From assembly GCA_964247055.1 (NCBI GenBank), contig OZ176050.1:4526001-4590000 (forward strand): a stretch of DNA of 64,000 nucleotides. Reading direction: 5' to 3'. Both the position numbers and the translations under genes were made by a program. The notes beneath the pieces are model-generated. The model saw only the letters and a program-made list of their open reading frames with translations, was not told the origin of the DNA and made no database searches. Source of the stretch: Paragordius varius (lineage: Eukaryota > Nematomorpha). Below, one piece after another: positions 1-12,700 of this stretch; the stretch's first letter is position 1; each line of letters opens with the position of its first letter.

Positions 1-571
1 GCTCTGAAAATCAAATGCGATACAGGCGGATGGCCGATAAGTTTTTGGTTTTAAACCCTTTATAAAATAATCGATCGGCGAATTAGGTTAATTATATAAT
101 ATTTTTAAAATTTAAAAAAACAAAACGTTTAAATTAAAATTCTGAGCTAATATAAATCAATCTCATGAAGTTTTCTAGATAATTATTATTATACCATTTG
201 CACCATGCTTTAATATACCATAATACACTAAATTTTGTTATAAATAAATTTTTTAAGCAAAATATGATATCCATTTTAAAACTAAATTTTGGTAGCGATT
301 CGCTTTTATTTTAAGAAAAACCATTTTGGTTAAAAAAATTGACTTCTGCCATTTAAAAATTAATATTAAAAAAAATTGTTTTTTATGTAATTTATGATAT
401 AAGTGATATTTTTGGAAGACATTTAGCTTGCAACAAAAAAATTTATTTAACCAAATGTGCACAAATTTCGCCCTTTTCTGCTCCGGCGGGGGCATTCAAA
501 AAATATATGGGCATATAAAATATTTTTTAGATTTTAAAGCTACATTACCTCTTCACTTTTTTGTTTTAAAT
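1..571. other. AT-rich intergenic sequence
   Basis: I see no coding exon or structured RNA here. Open frames of 60-80 codons on both strands are Phe/Lys/Ile-rich and look like chance in AT-rich DNA. A short match to the ends of the foldback elements described further on (taccatttgca) lies near position 191 without its array. Confidence 0.5.
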
Positions 572-1051
572 ACATTTTGGGGTAGTTTTATATCCCGCAG
601 TACAATTTTGTAAATGAACTACAGTTTTGATGGTTATTTTAGATAAATAATTATCAAACATATTTATCATGTATTAAAAACTATATTTTTACAGTTTTGT
701 GACTAAAAGTAAAATTGGCACAGCTTTTAAAGATAGAAATGAACAGCTGATATATAATAAATCAAATATTAGCCGATAAAAAGCAGCCCTAGATTTAAGT
801 TAATTATTTAAATTTTCTAACCATATACATCTATTTGCCTGTCGCATTAGCCATTAAAAAGTTATTGAAAAAATGGCAAAATAGTTTGAAATGATGATTT
901 TTTTACTATTTTACAATTAAAAAAATTTTTTGTATAATGCACCTAAAGGACGAAAGAAAGGATATATTTTAATTGGTCTTAATAATACCTTAAAGATTTA
1001 ATAGGATATTCAAATTATAAATGATTCCGATATAAAAAAATACCCCATAAG
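572..1051. repeat. MITE family B, copy 1
   Basis: The ends are imperfect inverted copies: ttttggggtagttttatatc on the left and a complementary tatataaaaaaatacccca-type end on the right. The inner sequence (ttatcaaacatatttatcatg, then an aaccatatacatctatttgcc segment) recurs in the same order at 59.6-60.0 kb and 61.4-61.9 kb. About 480 bp, no coding capacity. Non-autonomous DNA transposon of unassigned superfamily. Confidence 0.7.
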
Positions 1052-1057
1052 GTAATA

Positions 1058-1216
1058 AAGTTTTAACATAAGATTGTAAATCTACTATTTATTTAATTTT
1101 TGCTATAGTTCATTATGTTTCACAATATAATTTTACTTAAATTTCCTAACATTTGCATTTATGACATCTCGCGGGCTGGAAAAATAATTCAAAGGTCGGG
1201 GCGCTTTTTGAACACC
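1058..1216. repeat. hAT-like MITE family D, partial
   Basis: The right part matches family D: an ctcgcgggctgg motif followed by a gaacacccctg end. The inner ttaacataagattgtaaat matches the copy at 7.4 kb. The left terminus is missing or overlaps the preceding MITE. Confidence 0.5.
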
Positions 1217-1485
1217 CCTGTATTAGAACATAATATAATTTAAATGGTTGCAAATCAATAAATTGAGGTCTAACTTCCGTTTAATAAATCGGCATTTAGC
1301 AACACAAATTTATAATAGAATGTGAAAAATAAAAATCGATCTGATAATTTCCCTATAAATATATAGAAATCAATGTAAGTTGAAAAAAATTTTAACATTT
1401 TATTAAATTATTTTTTATTACAAATATTTTTTACTTGATGTGCATATAAATATAAGATATAAATATCATCTTTACACCTTTTAAC

Positions 1486-2021
1486 ATGAAGCTTTTCCTA
1501 CGCTCAGCATCTCAAAAATTAACAGTTCTTGATGTTTGCCCTGCTGATAAAATAGGAGGAGTGATAGTAAGATTTATTTTAATTTTAGGATATCACCTCC
1601 GATAGTTATGTTTCCTTGAATGGTCAACCACTAAATTCTGAACTTTCTTTTGAATCCTACGACATAAACGAGTATTCAACTGTGGATGTTTTACAACAAA
1701 TAAATGGAGGTTTGTATTTTATTATGTGATGATATTGTCTCGTTCGTATGAACTAATGATTGTTGATTAACCCTGATTTATTTCGTTTTTTATATATTTA
1801 TATGATGAAACTATTAATATTCATATTACTTTACAGGCAAAGTTCACGGATCTTTAGCTCGTGCTGGTAAAGTTAAAGGGCAAACACCAAAAGTTGAAAA
1901 ACAAGAAAAAAAGAAAGCCAAAACTGGCAGAGCTAAACGCAGAATTCAGTACAATAGGCGATTTGTTAACATTGTTGCTGACGGCCGTATGAAAAAGCGA
2001 GGCCCAAATTCTAATTCTTAA
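1486..2021 (+). CDS. FAU: FAU: ubiquitin-like protein (FUBI)-ribosomal protein S30 (eS30) fusion
   Basis: Three exons, 1486-1566, 1589-1709 and 1837-2021, give 128 residues. Residues 1-67 are a divergent ubiquitin-like domain beginning MKLFLRS and ending in Gly-Gly, where a protease would release eS30. The rest, starting [13 protein letters not shown] and containing the [11 protein letters not shown] stretch and a GPNSNS end, is the highly conserved small-subunit protein eS30. eS30 sits in the 40S subunit near the decoding site; FUBI is removed during 40S maturation. The first intron is only 22 nt and must be removed to keep frame; the second is 127 nt and splits the second Gly codon. The start is the first ATG after an AT-rich leader. 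AATAAA follows 15 bp after the stop. Identification is secure. Confidence 0.97.
1567..1588 (+). other. Ultra-short intron (22 nt) in FAU
   Basis: Begins GTAAG and ends TTTTAG, with a TTAAT five to nine bases before the AG. Removing 22 nt joins the ubiquitin-like frame (GGVI to DITSDSY); keeping it shifts the frame. Confidence 0.93.
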
Positions 2022-2035
2022 TGTTTCTTTAACTT

Positions 2036-2041
2036 AATAAA
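2036..2041 (+). terminator. Polyadenylation signal of FAU
   Basis: AATAAA 15 bp after the FAU stop codon, in AT-rich sequence. Confidence 0.7.
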
Positions 2042-2364
2042 TATTTAATTATTACGCTTTTGAAAATCAAATAGCGATTCTTAACTTGTTATCTACATGA
2101 TATTTATACTTTCAGAATAATTTTATGAGGCCTGCTAAAAATAAAAGAATCAAATTTGGCTTAATTTACTAAAATTATATATTATTTAAATATTTTATTT
2201 CTAATTTTTTAACTTTTAAATCGTTATTTTCTCTAGTGCAAAAATTCTAATTTTTCAAAATAGCTAAATTAAATTTTTTTATTTATTAATTGTTTAAAAT
2301 TTGTTTCATATGATTGTTTAAGCTAACTGCAATTTTACCTATGTTAAAATGTAATCTTTAAAAC

Positions 2365-2627
2365 CAGGCGTATCTAACATAAATGGCCTCGCGGGTCATC
2401 AAAAAATCCGACGGGCCGCATTCGCAAAATATATGAATAAGGATTTTATTAATTTTAAACATAAAACTGCAAAAACCACTGTTTAATTTAACAATATTTA
2501 TGAGTATTGCCAAAATTCGTAAAGACTTATTTAGAGTGGATCTTGTAAATTTTTTTCTTCAAAATTTCTCGCGGGCTGGATTAATAGTTTGGAGGGCTCC
2601 TCTCGAGCCACATGTTGGACACGCCTG
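2365..2627. repeat. hAT-like MITE family D, full copy
   Basis: The terminal inverted repeats are CAGGCGTATCTAACA and, read from the other end, CAGGCGTGTCCAACA. The flanks form a near-perfect 8-bp duplication (tttaaaac and ttttaaac). An 8-bp duplication and CAG-type ends are typical of hAT elements. Length 263 bp, no reading frame. Confidence 0.8.
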
Positions 2628-4639
2628 TTTTAAACCATTTTTTTGGCAATCAATTCTTTAATTAGGCGGACGTTAGTCTAACTTATCGGTATTGTGGCCC
2701 TTGGGACAAATAAAATATTTTTTTCGATCTTTCAAAAAAAATTAAATGAGTACCACCCACAATTCAGGTTAAACTTTTTGGATTCGGACAACTCATCTCT
2801 AAAATTTATAATAATCAATGTAATTTTTATATCTTAACCCATAAACATATATAGTAAAAATATTAGTCTTCGAGGAGGTTATGACCTCAGAGCAATTTTT
2901 ATTCTTTAAAAATACCCATAGAGATACGGCCAAATAATTTTTTGGGACAAATTTTGATTAAAAACGAATTTTCCCAATTGAATTAGGGTAATTCCAAAAC
3001 AAATAGCCTTTAATATAATTTTTAGGCTCAGGAATAACCCAAAAAATATTTAACATTTAATAAGGTTAAAAATTTAAATTGTTAAAACAAAACTTAGTAA
3101 ACAAACACTTATTTCAATAAATCCAAGCCGTTTTTCGCAATTAAAAACACACAAAAACATCTAACATAAGTAAAAATGATGCGTAAGGGGTTTTTTGTTT
3201 GCTTCATTATTTTTATGGCAAAATTAAAAATCTGCTCTATGCTACACTTTAAAATTTGCCAAATTTTACATTCTTATATACTAACAGTAAAACCAATTTT
3301 TCCGCACCAGGGTAAGGCTTTTCAAATTTTATTGCTACAAATATCTAAAATTCAAATTAAATAAAGAAAGCTTAGTTAGCGGTAAGTGACTTTTGGTTTT
3401 TCTTCTAAATATAAAATACTGAAATTACATTTAATGTAAAATATTAATCATTTGTAACACAGTTTTGTGATAAAATTAGCTTTGTATTATTCATATAATG
3501 TGCGGTGGAATGTGTAAAATTGAACAATAAGAAAAAATCTTTAAACTATTTATGCCTCCAGTTTAAAATAAAATTTTATAAAAATCCATTATATTTGAAT
3601 TTGGCTTGGTTTGCTATGCATCTTGAATCAATAATAACTCTGATTATTTATAATATATAAAATGATTTTTGGCTCTAGATTTACAATCAATAAATTTTGA
3701 ATATACTGTATTGTTTTTAAATTGGTGGTTATAAAATAATTTTAATAAGATCAGCTAGCAAATTTCTTTTATTAAAAATTAGTTTTGTTAAAAAATAACC
3801 GTTAATATATTATTCTATATCCGTGCGGAATAAATGTTTATTTCGACTAATGTGATGGTTATTTTGTCATTTATATAAATCTTCGCCTAAAATACCAATT
3901 ATATTAAATTTTGCAGTTGTCTTAATGTTTTAATGTATTCTAATGAGCAGTGTTTAAGTAGCGACTTGTTAAAATAAATATTAGTTTAAGTTAATAAACT
4001 AAAACAGATAATTGCAGAAATGCATTTAAATATAGCTTAACAAAATTTAACTTTGTTTTTTTAAAAAAACAGGGGTATGTTGACCGAACCCATATTTTCT
4101 ACATCACAAAGTGGATGAAAAGGCATTAAACGATTCATCAATAAATAACGAATAAAAAACTTGTTGTAGTCTCAAATACTTGAGTAGTAATATTTTCCCG
4201 AGATCGTGTAGGAAATCTTTTTGAATATCTTATATATTTGAAGCATATACAAATTAAATAATTAGTGGTAAAAAATATTGGCATTATATAAGCAATCAAA
4301 AATCAACTTTTACAGTCGATTCATCTTAAAAATATGGATATACAGGCTCAATTTTCAAACAGGGTAATGAGCTGCATTTTCAATACAAAAAATCCGGCAC
4401 GAATCTTGAAAATATGTCGTACAACAAAATATATTAATTATAATTTTATACTTATTTATATAAAACAAATTTACCACAATTTTATTTTTTTATAACACTT
4501 ATTGTGTTTATATTATACTAGCGTAAATCTCGGGCTTGGGGGGTGGGAGCGCTATTTGAAAAAAGGGATCAACAAAATTGTGATCCATATATGTGGATTA
4601 TTTCGAAACATTATTTAATAGTTATGATGTCATAAGATT
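2628..4639. other. Intergenic sequence, no gene seen
   Basis: No exon-like stretch was found. A single end resembling a hAT-type terminus (caggggtatgttgacc) lies near 4070. The open frame at 3176-3364 has no recognisable features. Confidence 0.45.
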
Positions 4640-6000
4640 TTCAAAACGGTGCTTCATAGAATTTTCAAAACTGTGCATTCATACCGATATATTTTTTACT
4701 GGTGTGAAGGCCCAAATTGACGGCTAACGGAAAAAACCGCTATACTATAATTTTTACCTTTTTATGGGTATTATTTAAAGCCTTTATTGAACTCGTATGG
4801 CTTCTTAAGTTTTTTGAAAATTACAAAACCACGCCATTTATGTATGGCGTCTCAGTTCTAAACCGGTAGACCCTTACCCAGAAAAAAGAATTAAATTCTT
4901 TGCCTTTATAGGGCAAATATTTGGAATCATCTTTGATACCATTATCTCATGGGTTATTCGAATAAAAAAACTGATCACTAAATAATCCTTATATGATGGC
5001 GTATTTTTAGGGCATAAAAACCCTAAATTAACGACTAATAAAAAACGCCTGACCTTAATTTTTACCTAATCACAAGTAATATTTCCAGCTTTTAATCATA
5101 TGGCTGCCTAAATTTTCTGTATATTAGCTCCAAAACAACGCAATTTCTATATAGTGGCGCAGTTTTTGGGGGGTAGCTCCGTACCAAGGGGCAGGTATAA
5201 AAAAGCGTAGGGTAAAATTTTTGCCTTACTTTGGGTAACACCTGGAATCATGATTGATTCCATATGCTCTCGTGGGATTTTCGAAAAATCGTCTCAAAAC
5301 TAAAAAATCATTCTATGATGGCGCATTTTTCAGGGAATGAAAGGATTGATTAACGGCTAATTTTAAGAAGCCGCTCGACCTAAACTTTTATCTTGTTACG
5401 GGTAATATTTTAAGGGGCTATTGAACTCATATGGCCTGATAGTTCAGAAATTTAGCCCCAGAGACACGCAATTTCGATATGACGGGGCAGTTTTTAGCGT
5501 TCTCCTTACCCAGCAAATATAAAAGAAACGCACGCCTAAAATTTTTAGTTTTTAACAGGGCATACCTGCAATCCTCATTGAATTTTTACGGTCTCATACC
5601 TTAAGCGAAAAATAGATTCAAAAAAATCTTTTTTGGAGACTTGGTTTATTCAAAGAAATGGCATTTTACGGGGGTAGCGGGTAAAATGAGGGCCTAAATT
5701 AAAAAGGAGAACAGTCTATGTTCGGCGCAATCGAAAATAAGTAATAAAAATCATATTTGAAATCGAATGGTCCAACACGTTTTCCGGAAAATTGTCTCAA
5801 AGACACGATTTTTGTGCACTTATGTTTTCAAAAAAAACCGTTTTTTACAGGGGTGGGCCCGAACTGGGGGCCTAATTTAAAAAAGGAAGCTATTGTCGGG
5901 GCTAATGATTATATTTTTTTGACATTTGGATTTGAATGGGCCGCTTTTCCGAAAACAGGTTACAAAGCCAGGATTTTCCATTTTCATAAATATATAGATT
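4640..6000. repeat. Long repeat E, copy 1, of degenerate ~310-bp units
   Basis: A motif containing caacgcaatttc and ggcgcagttttt recurs near 4829, 5131 and 5457, about 300-325 bp apart. Each unit also carries an atgatggcgcattttt-type block. The whole arrangement is repeated in the same orientation at 45.7-47.3 kb, ending in both cases with a tgtcggggcta/tgtcggggaat block. The 81-codon open frame near its end is not conserved as protein in the second copy, so it is probably chance. Origin unknown. Confidence 0.75.
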
Positions 6001-6146
6001 AAATAATGCTTAAAAGAAAATTAGGCAATTTTCCTTCATCATTAACCTTTCCTGAAAACGATCTGGGTATGTAAGCTAAAAATCTATTTTGCTTCGTCAC
6101 AGATGCCATCAATTATAAGACTCAGAGGCACAAATTAAATTTATCT

Positions 6147-6554
6147 TATACCATTTAACAACTCAAAATTATCATTTTATTTGTTGTCTTATTATTCTCG
6201 AATGGATGTACTAGCAATATTTCAGAGTTTAAAACCGGATACGTAATTTTGGTTTGAACAATTCAACATCCTTGAACAATACAATTTCACCCTAAAATAA
6301 ATTATGTGTTTTTGGATAAAAATTACCTATCTTTATATTTTTAAAAATCAAACTTCGTTACAAATTAACATTATACTGAAAAAATAATAGGATGGGATAA
6401 AGAAATAATTCCTATCAATGATGATTTATATTATCCTGAAAACACATAACTTATTTTCAGAGTTATTTTAAATTTCAGGGGTGAATTTTATTTTTCAAGA
6501 GTGATTTTTAATTGTTCAAGGGCTAATTTGATGTGTAAATGGTATTTTACAAAA
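6147..6554. repeat. Foldback MITE family F, copy 1 (decayed)
   Basis: Starts taccatttaac and ends gtaaatggta in opposite orientation. The interior has gaacaattcaacatcc and ttgttcaagggctaat, degenerate relatives of the 21-bp monomers of the clean copy at 28.1 kb. The central attatgtgtttt segment is shared. Confidence 0.65.
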
Positions 6555-7084
6555 TGTCATCATTTTATAATTACAGGAGTAACACAAATGACTATGTGAG
6601 ATACATTTTCAGCTTAAAGACGGCGGGCCATATAAAAAATAAATATTAATAAATATTTTATATTTCAATCATGACTCTGTAAAAAAAACCAAACCACAAT
6701 ATATTTATTAATAATTTTTAGAAGGCTATTAAAATAAAGAAGTAAAGTTTATCTCTAATAATGTAACTAGTATTATTTACCGTTTTCTTCTATAAATATT
6801 TTATATAAATGATGATTTTAACCTAAATGATAACCAATTTAAGGGTAATATGGTGTATTTAAATATGTATCGACAACCTTCACCGAACACTTAGTGGAGT
6901 TAATAAACAAAATAGGTATAATTTTGTATGATTTTATTATTATAAAAATATTTTAATGTAAATGATATGAATATTATAATTTTACCAGGATATCTTGTTA
7001 AATTACATAATATTGTATTATTTTGTTTTTTATTTTATTGTTCGCATGTATATTTTTTGGAGGGCAGCGTGTTTGACACTCATG

Positions 7085-7195
7085 GCGAACTTTTACATTA
7101 TGTGTGTAGTTTGAACGCCGTAACAATGCAATTTTTACATCATCACCGTCAACTCTGGGCAGGCGAGTGTTAAAGCTTTCACAAGTCCCGGAAAA
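7085..7195 (+). repeat. tRNA-derived SINE, copy 2
   Basis: From a B-box-like agtttgaacgccg onward, this matches a second copy at 18.8-19.0 kb read on the opposite strand: acatcatcaccgtca, then gtgttaaagctttcacaagt. The A-box half is decayed or missing. It directly follows a hAT-type end (gcgtgtttgacac). Confidence 0.6.
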
Positions 7196-7386
7196 AAGAG
7201 ACTCTTAAATATGCTTTATAAGGTTTTCCCTAAATATTTATGGCGCTCATGATCTATGAATAGAAATTGTTGTAAATTATTATCTATTCACATAAAATTT
7301 TATTTATAAACTGAATTACTAATAATTTCATCGATAATATATTATTATTAATAATTCATTTATAATTATTTTGGTCTAATGCTAAT

Positions 7387-7605
7387 CAAGGATCCAACAC
7401 AAATGGCTTTATAGGATTTTTAACATAAGACTACAAAATGCCAACGTAATATTACTTTTTTAGTTTTTGCTAAATGGATAGACTTCTTTACAAATATGTA
7501 AAGATATCAATTATGTTAGGGTTTATCATATTTTTGCAAATTATGAATTTTTCAATTTTTTGCGGGCCGCACAAGTCTCGGAGTGCCGCGTGTTGAACAT
7601 ACCTG
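7387..7605. repeat. hAT-like MITE family D, copy 3
   Basis: Ends caaggatccaacacaaatgg and, on the right, gtgttgaacatacctg. It shares the inner ttaacataagactacaaa and gcgggccgc blocks with the other D copies. About 219 bp. Confidence 0.65.
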
Positions 7606-7786
7606 GTCTAATTCAATACGGGATAAAATTCAACTAAGAAATAAATATAATTTCTGATTTTGAGATGTCTATATATACGAAACCGATATTCTTTCTAGAT
7701 CCATTCAGATTTTTTGTGCAATCCACCGAAAATTTGGCAAATTAAGATAACACAATTACATATTTCGCAAAAATACTGGTATGTAT

Positions 7787-8013
7787 TTATAACAGTCATG
7801 TATCCTTTCTTTTATCCAAAATTTATTTTTTTTTCGTTTAATGGGTATAAATATTTGGTAAATGGTAAAAAAGAGCTCTATGGTATTAAAAATATTATAT
7901 TTATTAAAAAAGTTACCCTAGAGCTCTGGTTTTCTATTCTTTACCAAATATTTATACCCATTTAACGAAAAAAATATAAATTTTTGATAAAATAAAGGTA
8001 CATGACTGTATTT
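7787..8013. repeat. Palindromic MITE with ~95-bp inverted arms
   Basis: The left arm runs from aacagtcatgtatc through gggtataaatatttggtaaa to agagctcta. The right arm is its near-exact complement, from tagagctct to ggtacatgactgta. The loop is about 35 bp. An 83-codon frame across it is a by-product of the palindrome. The ends abut TA-rich sequence, consistent with a Tc1/mariner-type MITE. Confidence 0.75.
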
Positions 8014-8264
8014 CCAATTATTTGACATCCAATAAAATCTTTATGGAAGCCAATTTCTTTTTCAAACATATCAAAGAGCAACATTTTATTTAGCTTTTTG
8101 ATTACAAGTTATATAACTAGTATTTAGCCGATCGAATGATTTAATGAGTTAACAGAGTCAAAACATTTATGAAAAGTAATAAAATCTTGAGAAATTTGGC
8201 CGCAATTAAAATCGAGTGGATAATTAAGAACTCCTAAAAATGACATATATATAATTAGTTAGAT

Positions 8265-8434
8265 TTCAAATGTAGGATGGTAAAATGCAAAGACGATATA
8301 ACATTTTCTAGTTGTTGTTAATTTAAACAAATTCAGAAAAATTGAGAAATGTTGATTATACTAAAATTTAAGAGCATATTTTTACAAATTATGCATTTCA
8401 AAATTTTTGCGGCCCGCGTGCTGTCCACCCATGG
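8265..8434. repeat. hAT-like MITE family D, partial
   Basis: The right end shows gcggcccgcgtgctgtccac, related to family D right ends. The left end is not resolved. Confidence 0.4.
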
Positions 8435-8439
8435 GTTAA

Positions 8440-9002
8440 TTAACACTTCGATACAAATTCGGGTATCTATATACCCCAGACTAAATTTAAATTAACTGAA
8501 GAAAACGGTTCTATTTTTAATTTATGCTTCTATCCTAATAAAAAGTATATAAATATGCCAAAATATCTAAATAAAATTTTGTTTTGAAAAAAAAATTCCA
8601 TGTCAAACTACTTCGACGCCATTTTTTTACAAAATTTTTGCAAAACGTCTTCATTTAATTTTATGGGTAAAATTAGAGCTGATTTTCATTTAAATCCCAT
8701 CTTACGATAGAAACCGAAAAAGCGGTTTATATTGTATTATTTTTCAATTTTACCATTGTGCACACATGTCATGTTGACTAAATTTTTGCCTTTTGGTTTT
8801 AGCTTAAAATAATAAATATCAAGTTTTTGAATAAAATTTTTTGTATATATCAGTTTTTTAATGTTATATAAGTGCAAAATTTTACCATGGCTTTGATATC
8901 TTCCATATTTTTTAAAGAATTTAATTTAAAACAGGCTTGGGGTATCCAACTACCCTAATTCGAATCGAAGGACTAAAATGAATATGTTGATCCAAGTGTT
9001 AA
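8440..9002 (+). repeat. TTAA MITE family A, copy 1
   Basis: Bounded by TTAA on both sides. The left end is CACTTCGAT followed by the palindrome gggtatctatatacccc; the right end is GATCCAAGTG after a second imperfect palindrome (ggtatccaactacccta). The interior carries the family markers aaactacttcgacgccat and cacatgtcatgttgac. 563 bp, no frame. TTAA flanks suggest mobilisation by a piggyBac-type transposase. Confidence 0.85.
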
Positions 9003-9034
9003 ATAAATATAATTGCACTGAATATTTTTAGCTA

Positions 9035-9623
9035 TTAACACTTCGATTCAAATTGGGGTATCTAAATACCCCAGACTAAATTAAAATAATTTTTTTTAAA
9101 AACTAATGAAGGAAACGGTCTCAATTTAAATTTATACTTCTATACTGATAAATATTATATATATATGCCAAAATATCTTGATAAAATTTTGTTTTGAAAA
9201 AAAAGTTCCATCTCAAACTACTTCGACGCCATTTTTATTTTACAAAAATTTTGCAAAATATCGTCTTCATTTAATTTTAAGGGTATAACTAAAGCTTTAT
9301 TTGTATATAAATTACATCTAACATTGATAGAAATAGAAAAAGCGGTTTATATTGTATTATTTTTTAATTTTATATTATGACACATGTCACGTTGACCAAA
9401 TTTTTACCTTTCAGTTTTAGCTCAAAATAAGTAATAGCAAGTATTTTTGAATAATATTTTTTATATATTTCGGTTTATTAATGTTATATAAGTGCAAAAT
9501 TTTGCCATGGCTTCGATTGCTTCCATACTTTTTAAATTATTTGATTTTAAACAGGCCTGGGGTATCCAACTACCCCAATTTGAATCGAAGGACTAAAATG
9601 AATGTAATGTATCCAAGTGTTAA
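9035..9623 (+). repeat. TTAA MITE family A, copy 2
   Basis: TTAA-bounded full copy, 32 bp after copy 1 and in the same orientation. It begins cacttcgattcaaattgggg and ends ccaagtg before TTAA. It lies about 110 bp upstream of the NOP9 start, so it may provide part of that gene's promoter or 5' leader. Confidence 0.87.
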
Positions 9624-9734
9624 ATGCTCTTTGTTCGATTTTAGTCCGAAATAGCTTATTATAATTATTTTATAATTTATAAATGATAATTTCTTTGTAT
9701 ATTATATTTTAGAAAAAACGGTTTATATAATACT

Positions 9735-12700
9735 ATGTTGTATCGATATCCCAAAATACCTAACATCAGGCAGTTTGAAAATCTGTACAAATCGGTAAAA
9801 AGCATGACTTCTATCTTGCAACAATCTTTGAAGGATTTAAATACCTCTGATATATTATTTAAAAGTAATTTATAATTTAATGTAGAAAATATATTAAATA
9901 GCCTCGTTGACGAGATATCAAGCAAAGCCTTTGATATGAATACCGAAAATAGTCGAATGTTGGAAAATATTATATTATCTTTGGATATAAACTTTTTATC
10001 ACCTTTTTGGACATTTATTGAAGCCAAATTATACGATTTTTTTAAAGATCCACATTGGTCACATATATTACAAACCTTAATTAAAAAAATTGTTCCGTGT
10101 GAAAAGGTTAGTAAATTTTAATTTTACAGAATATCCCACTGTTAACTACTTTAGTAAATTCTATTCAACAAGAATTTTATACACATCCTAATGCCTCTCA
10201 TATTATAATAACATTGTTATCAAAGTTATCTGGCTTAGAAATGGATCATCGCAATATTGAGTACAGTAAATATTCTGCCATGTATAAAAAATCATTTGCG
10301 TTAAAAGAAGTTAATGTTCCTAATACCACTGAAAACATTGTATACAACCAATGCATAAAGCTTTGTTTCCAAATCATTACAGAATTCCTGCAATATGTAT
10401 CTATCAAAGGTGTGTTAGATTTATTTTGGCATAAAAAGTATAACCAATTTAAATTAAATGACATTTTTATTTTGAGGTTCTCCTAACTTTATGTCATTGG
10501 CGAAGTTCACCCGATATGACGTTATAATTAACGAAAGCTTATTACATTAATTTAATAAATTATGAAAATTGATAATTTATTTTTTAAAATTTTAGCAAAT
10601 TTTTGCTGAAGCATAAGAAATATAAGCATGCGGAAAATCACAAAACCACCCTTTTAATTAATACCACTAAAGACGGGTTTTGCATAAAAAAATTTCTTTT
10701 TCAAAATTATTCATGAAAACACAATATGTACATCTTGTTGGCAAATAATTTATTGACGAAATTCTGACGTTAAAGAAATCATCGCGACATTGAATTAGGG
10801 ATTCTTTAATGAAAGTATTAGTAGCATGGTTAAAAATTCATTTTACGCTTTTACAAAAAATTGCCTATATCTAGCATAGTAAAATTCCAAGCCCAATTTC
10901 GGCTTTTTTGGTTCATTTTATAAACAATAACCTATTTGATCGGGCCTCAAAAATATGTTACTAGCGCAGAAAAATCGACCTTATACAAACATTGTTGTTT
11001 CAAACTTAATATTTTATCACGTATATTTGCAAATTCCATTTGATTTCCTAAAACAAATTAATTTAACATTTGTTTGAAATTTGCGTTTGATCACTTCGCT
11101 TAGAAACCATAATCATAAAATCTGATAATTAATTTTTTATATTATAATTTTTTTAATCAAAGGATAATGAGATAGGATTCGACATTTTTTAATAAGACCA
11201 ATTTGGACTAGCAATTTTTATTCGTTTTTCGTTCTATTGAAGTATTTTTTATTCGCTAAAAAACTTTTATCGTAGATATTGAAATATATATATATATATA
11301 TATATTAATGTAACACTCTTGATTTTTCTAATATAGTATTAATCGTATATGTGGATTTATATTGCCAATTAAAACATTTCTTTCGCTATTTTATATGTAG
11401 AATATTACTCCAATCAACATTTGGGAACGATCGTTGAATCATGTATTCTTGTGTGCTATAAATCTTTGTCAAATCCTTTAATAAACGAATCCAATTTATC
11501 CAAATTGATTAAAATACTTAAGCGCATTTTGAAGGATTGGAAGATAAATTTTGTTGAAACCAAAAAAATCACCAAGTATGCGTATTTTCAATAATAATAA
11601 AACATAATAAATGTTCTGTTTATTTTTATTTTGCTCGCATTGCTAAATATAATTGGTTGATATATATATTATTTTAACTAACATCCCCATTATTATAGCC
11701 CCTACAAGTAAAAATTAGATGGAGCTTATTCAGGGCACCATAAGTTGATTTATAAAATAAAATTAAAATGAATGCATTTTTAACAGATTATTGAATTATG
11801 ACTCTATTTTCGGTCATACAAAAATTGAATGATTAAAAATCAATGAGCGTTTTTTAGTTTTTTTATTTTAAAATACCTCGAATTTGAGTCATTAAGCAAT
11901 TATATAATCTATTTTCCAAAATATTTAAACTAACTTTTGGTAGCTACCTACCCTAAAATCTATAAAGTTAATTAAAGACATGCCCAAATTTTTATAATTA
12001 CAATATTGCGCATTTTTATTTGTAGCAATTACTTTATTCAATCATACCTCACTTAATTAAAAAAATATGGTCATAGGAATGATGGGAAAACCATCATCAA
12101 ATATACTTGTAAAGATCCAGATACGGTGTATACAAATACGTATGGTTCACACATCACACAAATTTTGGTTGAAAATTGTGTCGTAAACTTTGATGCAACA
12201 ATGTTAAACAGGAAGAAAGCAAGCATCCGCATAATTGATAAAATGCTCAAAATAATTGCTAAAATGTTTATGGCGGAAAACATAACTGATTTTGTGATCA
12301 ATCCTACGGCTAACTATGTTTTTCAAACTTTTTTGATTAACGTAGCAGTTCAACCCAAACTTATATCCCCAAAGGTAGGTTTATAATTTAGTAATATATA
12401 TATATATAAACATATTATATACACCTCATATTCACATAAAAATTACGTATATTATCGTTTGTGCAAATTATTTCACTATATTACACGTAAATTCATACAT
12501 ATTAGCTCATTTATATTAAAGGCGATTGCTAAAATTTTGTTTTTTTTTTCAACATCTCAGAAATTTAATAATCTTTCACAACAATTGATGAGTGCCTTAA
12601 ACGCCATTTATGATAATGGTAATTTTGGAATTTTGGTTGCATACATACAATGTTGCATACGACGGTGTCATTCCCCACAAAATAAGGATAATAAATCTCT

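Noticed and set aside
5757-6002. 81-codon plus-strand frame
   Set aside because: It sits at the end of repeat E, and the homologous segment at 47.1-47.3 kb does not keep the frame.
7714-7965. 83-codon open frame
   Set aside because: It spans a palindromic MITE; the frame exists because the arms lack stops by chance.
9677-10027. 116-codon minus-strand frame
   Set aside because: It lies opposite NOP9 exons 1 and 2, which have consistent phases and repeat motifs; the minus frame has no recognisable feature.
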